A program made the translations under genes and the position numbers. Below are positions 61,172 through 64,000 of a stretch of 64,000 nt of DNA, piece by piece. A model generated the notes under the pieces. It did not search any database. It saw nothing but the letters and a program-made list of their open reading frames with translations, and had not been told where the DNA came from. Positions within the stretch are counted from its first letter, which is position 1; the number at the start of each line of letters is the position of its first letter. The DNA is from Lysobacterales bacterium 66-474 (GTDB taxonomy: Bacteria > Pseudomonadota > Gammaproteobacteria > Xanthomonadales > Rhodanobacteraceae): NCBI GenBank assembly GCA_001899805.1, contig MKWP01000016.1, forward strand, positions 186,001 to 250,000, read 5' to 3'.

Positions 61172-61612
61172 TCACGAGCCGGAACCATTCCTGGCCTTGC
61201 CTTGGGTGATGAAGCCCAAATGCACCATGCCCGCTCCCTTGGCGTCCTGCATCACCTTCCAGATCACCCGGTACGGCGTGGTCTTGTCCGCGCGGATGTT
61301 CAACTCCGGTTGCGGATTGCTGGATGCAGCCGCACGCAGCCTCGCGGTGAGCACCGCATCGCTGACCAGGCTGTCGTTCCAGTACAGGGTCCCGTCGGCT
61401 TCGACGGCGAGATCGATGGGCGGGACCTGGATCGTGGTGGGTTTGGTGTTGGGATCGGCTCGCGGCAGGTCGACCTTGACCTTGTGCGACATCAACGGTG
61501 CCGTGATCATGAAGATGATCAGCAGCACCAGCATCACGTCGGCCAACGGGGTGACGTTGATCTCGGCCTTGGGGATGTCGCTGCCAGTGTTCTCGCCTAC
61601 GCTCATTGACAT
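61172..61612 (-). CDS. exbD2: ExbD/TolR-family biopolymer transport protein
   Basis: INVTPLADVMLVLLIIFMITAPL. Confidence 0.93.
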   Translation of the reverse strand: MSMSVGENTGSDIPKAEINVTPLADVMLVLLIIFMITAPLMSHKVKVDLPRADPNTKPTTIQVPPIDLAVEADGTLYWNDSLVSDAVLTARLRAAASSNPQPELNIRADKTTPYRVIWKVMQDAKGAGMVHLGFITQGKARNGSGS

Positions 61613-61624
61613 GGCGTCAGTCCC

Positions 61625-62032
61625 TCACTTCTCGAAGCCGATCTTGATCACGTTGTAGCGGCGTGCCTCGGCCATCACTTCGGCCAGGTAGTTGTACTGG
61701 GTATCGTCGGTGGCCTTGATGGTCACCTGCGGTTGTTGGTCCGCCCCTTTCGCACCGATGGTCGCCAGCTGGGCCTGCAATTCGATGTTGCTGATCGGGA
61801 GGTTGTCCCAGGTCATCGAACCATCGGCGCGAATGAACAGCGAATGCGGCGTTGGTGGGTTCTCGGGCGGCTTCACCGTCGGGTTCGGCTGCGGCAAGTC
61901 GATCTTGATGTTGTGCTGTACCAGCGGCGCGGTGATCATGAAGATGACCAGCAGCACCAGCATCACGTCGATCAACGGCGTAATGTTGATGTCGGCAACC
62001 GGGCCGCCGCCGCTGTTGGTACTCATGCCCAT
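61625..62032 (-). CDS. exbD1: ExbD/TolR-family biopolymer transport protein
   Basis: INITPLIDVMLVLLVIFMITAPLV. Confidence 0.93.
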   Translation of the reverse strand: MGMSTNSGGGPVADINITPLIDVMLVLLVIFMITAPLVQHNIKIDLPQPNPTVKPPENPPTPHSLFIRADGSMTWDNLPISNIELQAQLATIGAKGADQQPQVTIKATDDTQYNYLAEVMAEARRYNVIKIGFEK

Positions 62033-62044
62033 GACGAGACCCTC

Positions 62045-62866
62045 TTACTTCTTGACGGCCGGCGGCGGCACCGCGGCGGCCGGACGGGCGGCAGCGGTCT
62101 GCGAACCGGTCTCGATGCGCGCACCGGTGGCGAAGAAGTCGTGCAGGTCATGCGCGAATTCGTCGAAATGCGCGATCGTGACACGGTTGGCGCGCGAGTA
62201 GGCGTTGTAGGCGATGACCGCCGGGATCGCCGCGAACAAGCCGATGGCGGTCATGATCAGCGCCTGGCCGACCGGACCAGCGACCGCGGAAATCGACGAT
62301 TCACCGCTGGCGCCGAGGTTGATCAGGGCGTAGTAGATGCCCATCACGGTACCCAGCAGACCGACGAACACCGCGGCGGAACCTACGGTCGCCAGCAGCG
62401 TGAGGCCGCCCTCGAGGTTGCGGCTTTCGCGATCGACCGCCTGGCGCAACGCGCGATCGACGAACTCGGAACGATTCAGCGCTTCGACCATGCGGCTGCC
62501 TTCGTGACGCTGATGGTGCGCAGCGGCCGAAGCGGCTTCCAGTGCGATCTTGGAGAAAGGCTCGGAACGCGGCTGCTTCTCCATCACCCTCACGGCATCC
62601 TGCGCGGACGGGGTATCCCAGAACTTCTGGATGACCTTGTCCATGCGCGAACGGATCAGTCCGTTGCGGATCGCGATCGCGATGATGAAATACCACGACG
62701 CCACCGACATGATCACCAACACGATCAGCACCAGCAAGTCGATCGCGTGCTCGGCCGGATGCGTGACGATCTGGGTGAGGAAGTGACTCGCGCCAACCTG
62801 TTGCAGGGCTTGCGCGTTGGCATTGCCGACTGGTGCGGCGGCTTGTGATGCTGCTTCTTGGATCAT
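62045..62866 (-). CDS. exbB: MotA/TolQ/ExbB proton channel protein
   Basis: LEGGLTLLATVGSAAVFVGLLGTVMGIYYALINLG, VGQALIMTAIGLFAAIPAVIAYNAYSR. Confidence 0.94.
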   Translation of the reverse strand: MIQEAASQAAAPVGNANAQALQQVGASHFLTQIVTHPAEHAIDLLVLIVLVIMSVASWYFIIAIAIRNGLIRSRMDKVIQKFWDTPSAQDAVRVMEKQPRSEPFSKIALEAASAAAHHQRHEGSRMVEALNRSEFVDRALRQAVDRESRNLEGGLTLLATVGSAAVFVGLLGTVMGIYYALINLGASGESSISAVAGPVGQALIMTAIGLFAAIPAVIAYNAYSRANRVTIAHFDEFAHDLHDFFATGARIETGSQTAAARPAAAVPPPAVKK

Positions 62867-62950
62867 GGCGCTACCCTTCCTTCAAGTTGTAGCAAGTGGA
62901 ACGTTGAATGACGGACTCTAACGGATTCGAACCCGTTGAGCGTGAAGTTT

Positions 62951-63607
62951 CTATTCGATGCCGCTCAGGCTGAAATTCACCGGGACCAGCACGACGCCGC
63001 CGGTTGGCCTGCCGTTCTGGACGCCCGGGTTGAACCGCCAATGCCGCGCGGCTTCCTCCGCGGCGCGGTCGAGTTCGCGATAGCCGCTGGACTTCTGGAT
63101 CCTGACATCGACCACTTCGCCGGCGGCGTTGATGGTGATGGCCAGGATCACTTCTCCCTGATGGCTCTGACGCACCGCCTGGATCGGATATTTCGGCGGA
63201 TTGCGATTCTTGTAGCTGATGTCGACCGACGGCGCGACATCCGCGGGCGGCGGTGGCGGCGCGGGCGGGCGCGGCGGCGCGGCCGGCGTCGACATGGTCG
63301 ACAATTCCTGCGGCGGCGGCGGCGCCGGCGGCGGCGGCAACGGCGGCGGCCTCTCCAGCTTGATCACCTTCGGTGGCGGCTGCTTGGGCGGTTCCGGCGG
63401 CGGCGGTGGTGGCGGCGGCGGCGGTGGTGGCGGCGGGATGAACTCGACGCGCACGATCTTCTGCTGGCTGTTCTTCTTGGCCTGCGGCGGGGCTGCGGGG
63501 GCCAGCAACATGATGATGATGCCGGCGTGCAGCGCAATCGCGAACGCGACTGCAATGGTGCGCCACCAGTTGAACCGTTTGCGGTCTTGAGCCGACGTGC
63601 GTGCCAT
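62951..63607 (-). CDS. tonB: TonB energy transducer
   Basis: Single N-terminal TM, proline-rich linker, C-terminal YPIQAVRQSHQGEVILAITINAAGEVVDVRIQKSSGYRELDRAAEEAARHWRF. Confidence 0.95.
   Translation of the reverse strand: MARTSAQDRKRFNWWRTIAVAFAIALHAGIIIMLLAPAAPPQAKKNSQQKIVRVEFIPPPPPPPPPPPPPPEPPKQPPPKVIKLERPPPLPPPPAPPPPQELSTMSTPAAPPRPPAPPPPPADVAPSVDISYKNRNPPKYPIQAVRQSHQGEVILAITINAAGEVVDVRIQKSSGYRELDRAAEEAARHWRFNPGVQNGRPTGGVVLVPVNFSLSGIE
63395..63436 (-). repeat. Triplet repeat encoding 14 consecutive prolines in tonB
   Basis: Plus strand (CGG)4(TGG)2(CGG)4(TGG)2(CGG)2. Confidence 0.95.
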
Positions 63608-63720
63608 CGTTTATTGAACCAGTCGCTGACCTGTTGGGCCCCACTGCAGTCGCCGTATCGTTTTCGATCCGGCTCAGCAACCAAGGCGGCGGAAAAGTGT
63701 CGAACGTTACACCAGCATGA

Positions 63721-63745
63721 GGGCTTTGCCTAGTGGGCAAAGCCC
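63721..63745. terminator. Hairpin between TPR gene and tonB
   Basis: GGGCTTTGCC-tagtg-GGCAAAGCCC followed on + by GTTTGTTT; orientation unclear. Confidence 0.5.
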
Positions 63746-63795
63746 GTTTGTTTCGCGTGTCTTTCGGGCACCCGGCATCCCGGCCGGCCTGCGTG

Positions 63796-64000
63796 TTACT
63801 TGTGCCCCAATTGTTTCAAGGTGCGGCGCGCATCGGATCGCGTTTCCGGATCCTGTTCGGCTTGCTTGTACGCGGCGATTGCCGCGGTCTTGTCCTTCAG
63901 GGCGAGTTCGGCATTGCCGAGTGTCAGGTAGGCCGCGCCGACGCGCTTGAATCCGCCCTTCGCGATCGCCTGCTTGAGCGCATCGCGGGCTTCCTTGTGG
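63796..64000 (-). CDS. TPR-like protein, C-terminal part (truncated by window end)
   Basis: HKEARDALKQAIAKGGFKRVGAAYLTLGNAELALKDKTAAIAAYKQAEQDPETRSDARRTLKQLGHK*. Confidence 0.75.
   Translation of the reverse strand, partial: HKEARDALKQAIAKGGFKRVGAAYLTLGNAELALKDKTAAIAAYKQAEQDPETRSDARRTLKQLGHK

Noticed and set aside
63219-63590. Glycine-rich 123-aa plus-strand ORF
   Set aside because: Antisense of the TonB proline-rich linker.

Overview
High-GC (~66-68% by eye) chromosomal window from a gammaproteobacterium, probably Xanthomonadales/Rhodanobacteraceae-like (inferred from gene content). No rRNA, tRNA, CRISPR, IS element or prophage was recognised. Main blocks: (1) 0.1-4.3 kb, a putative periplasmic redox-stress locus: TAT-signal MsrB, a DipZ-like CcdA-thioredoxin fusion, an ECF sigma factor, an NrsF/DUF1109-type anti-sigma factor and a secreted MKHDS pentapeptide-repeat protein. 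Three copies of the same promoter string, GTAACC-N16-CGAAT, precede its transcription units. (2) 4.4-29 kb, mostly housekeeping: M28 peptidase, amidotransferase, rhomboid, FAD oxidoreductase, STAND-type regulator, tyrS, M23 peptidase, anmK/ampG, xth/pyrE, ACP plus XanB2-like chorismatase, LytS/LytTR two-component pair, esterase, S9 peptidases. The xth/pyrE divergent region carries inverted heptamer arrays that abut both start codons. (3) 29.3-52.1 kb, a large Wzx/Wzy-type exopolysaccharide locus: wza, Wzc-like BY-kinase, two paralogous flippases around a sulfotransferase, four GT4 glycosyltransferases, a candidate polymerase, three methyltransferases, AsnB-like amidotransferase, two kinase-fold candidates, a secreted TIM-barrel-like protein and a WecA-like transferase. 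(4) 52.5-64 kb: S9 peptidase, radical SAM protein, DUF4126, acs, PPTase, pdxJ and tonB-exbB-exbD1-exbD2. All family names come from reading motifs in the translations; no database search was run.
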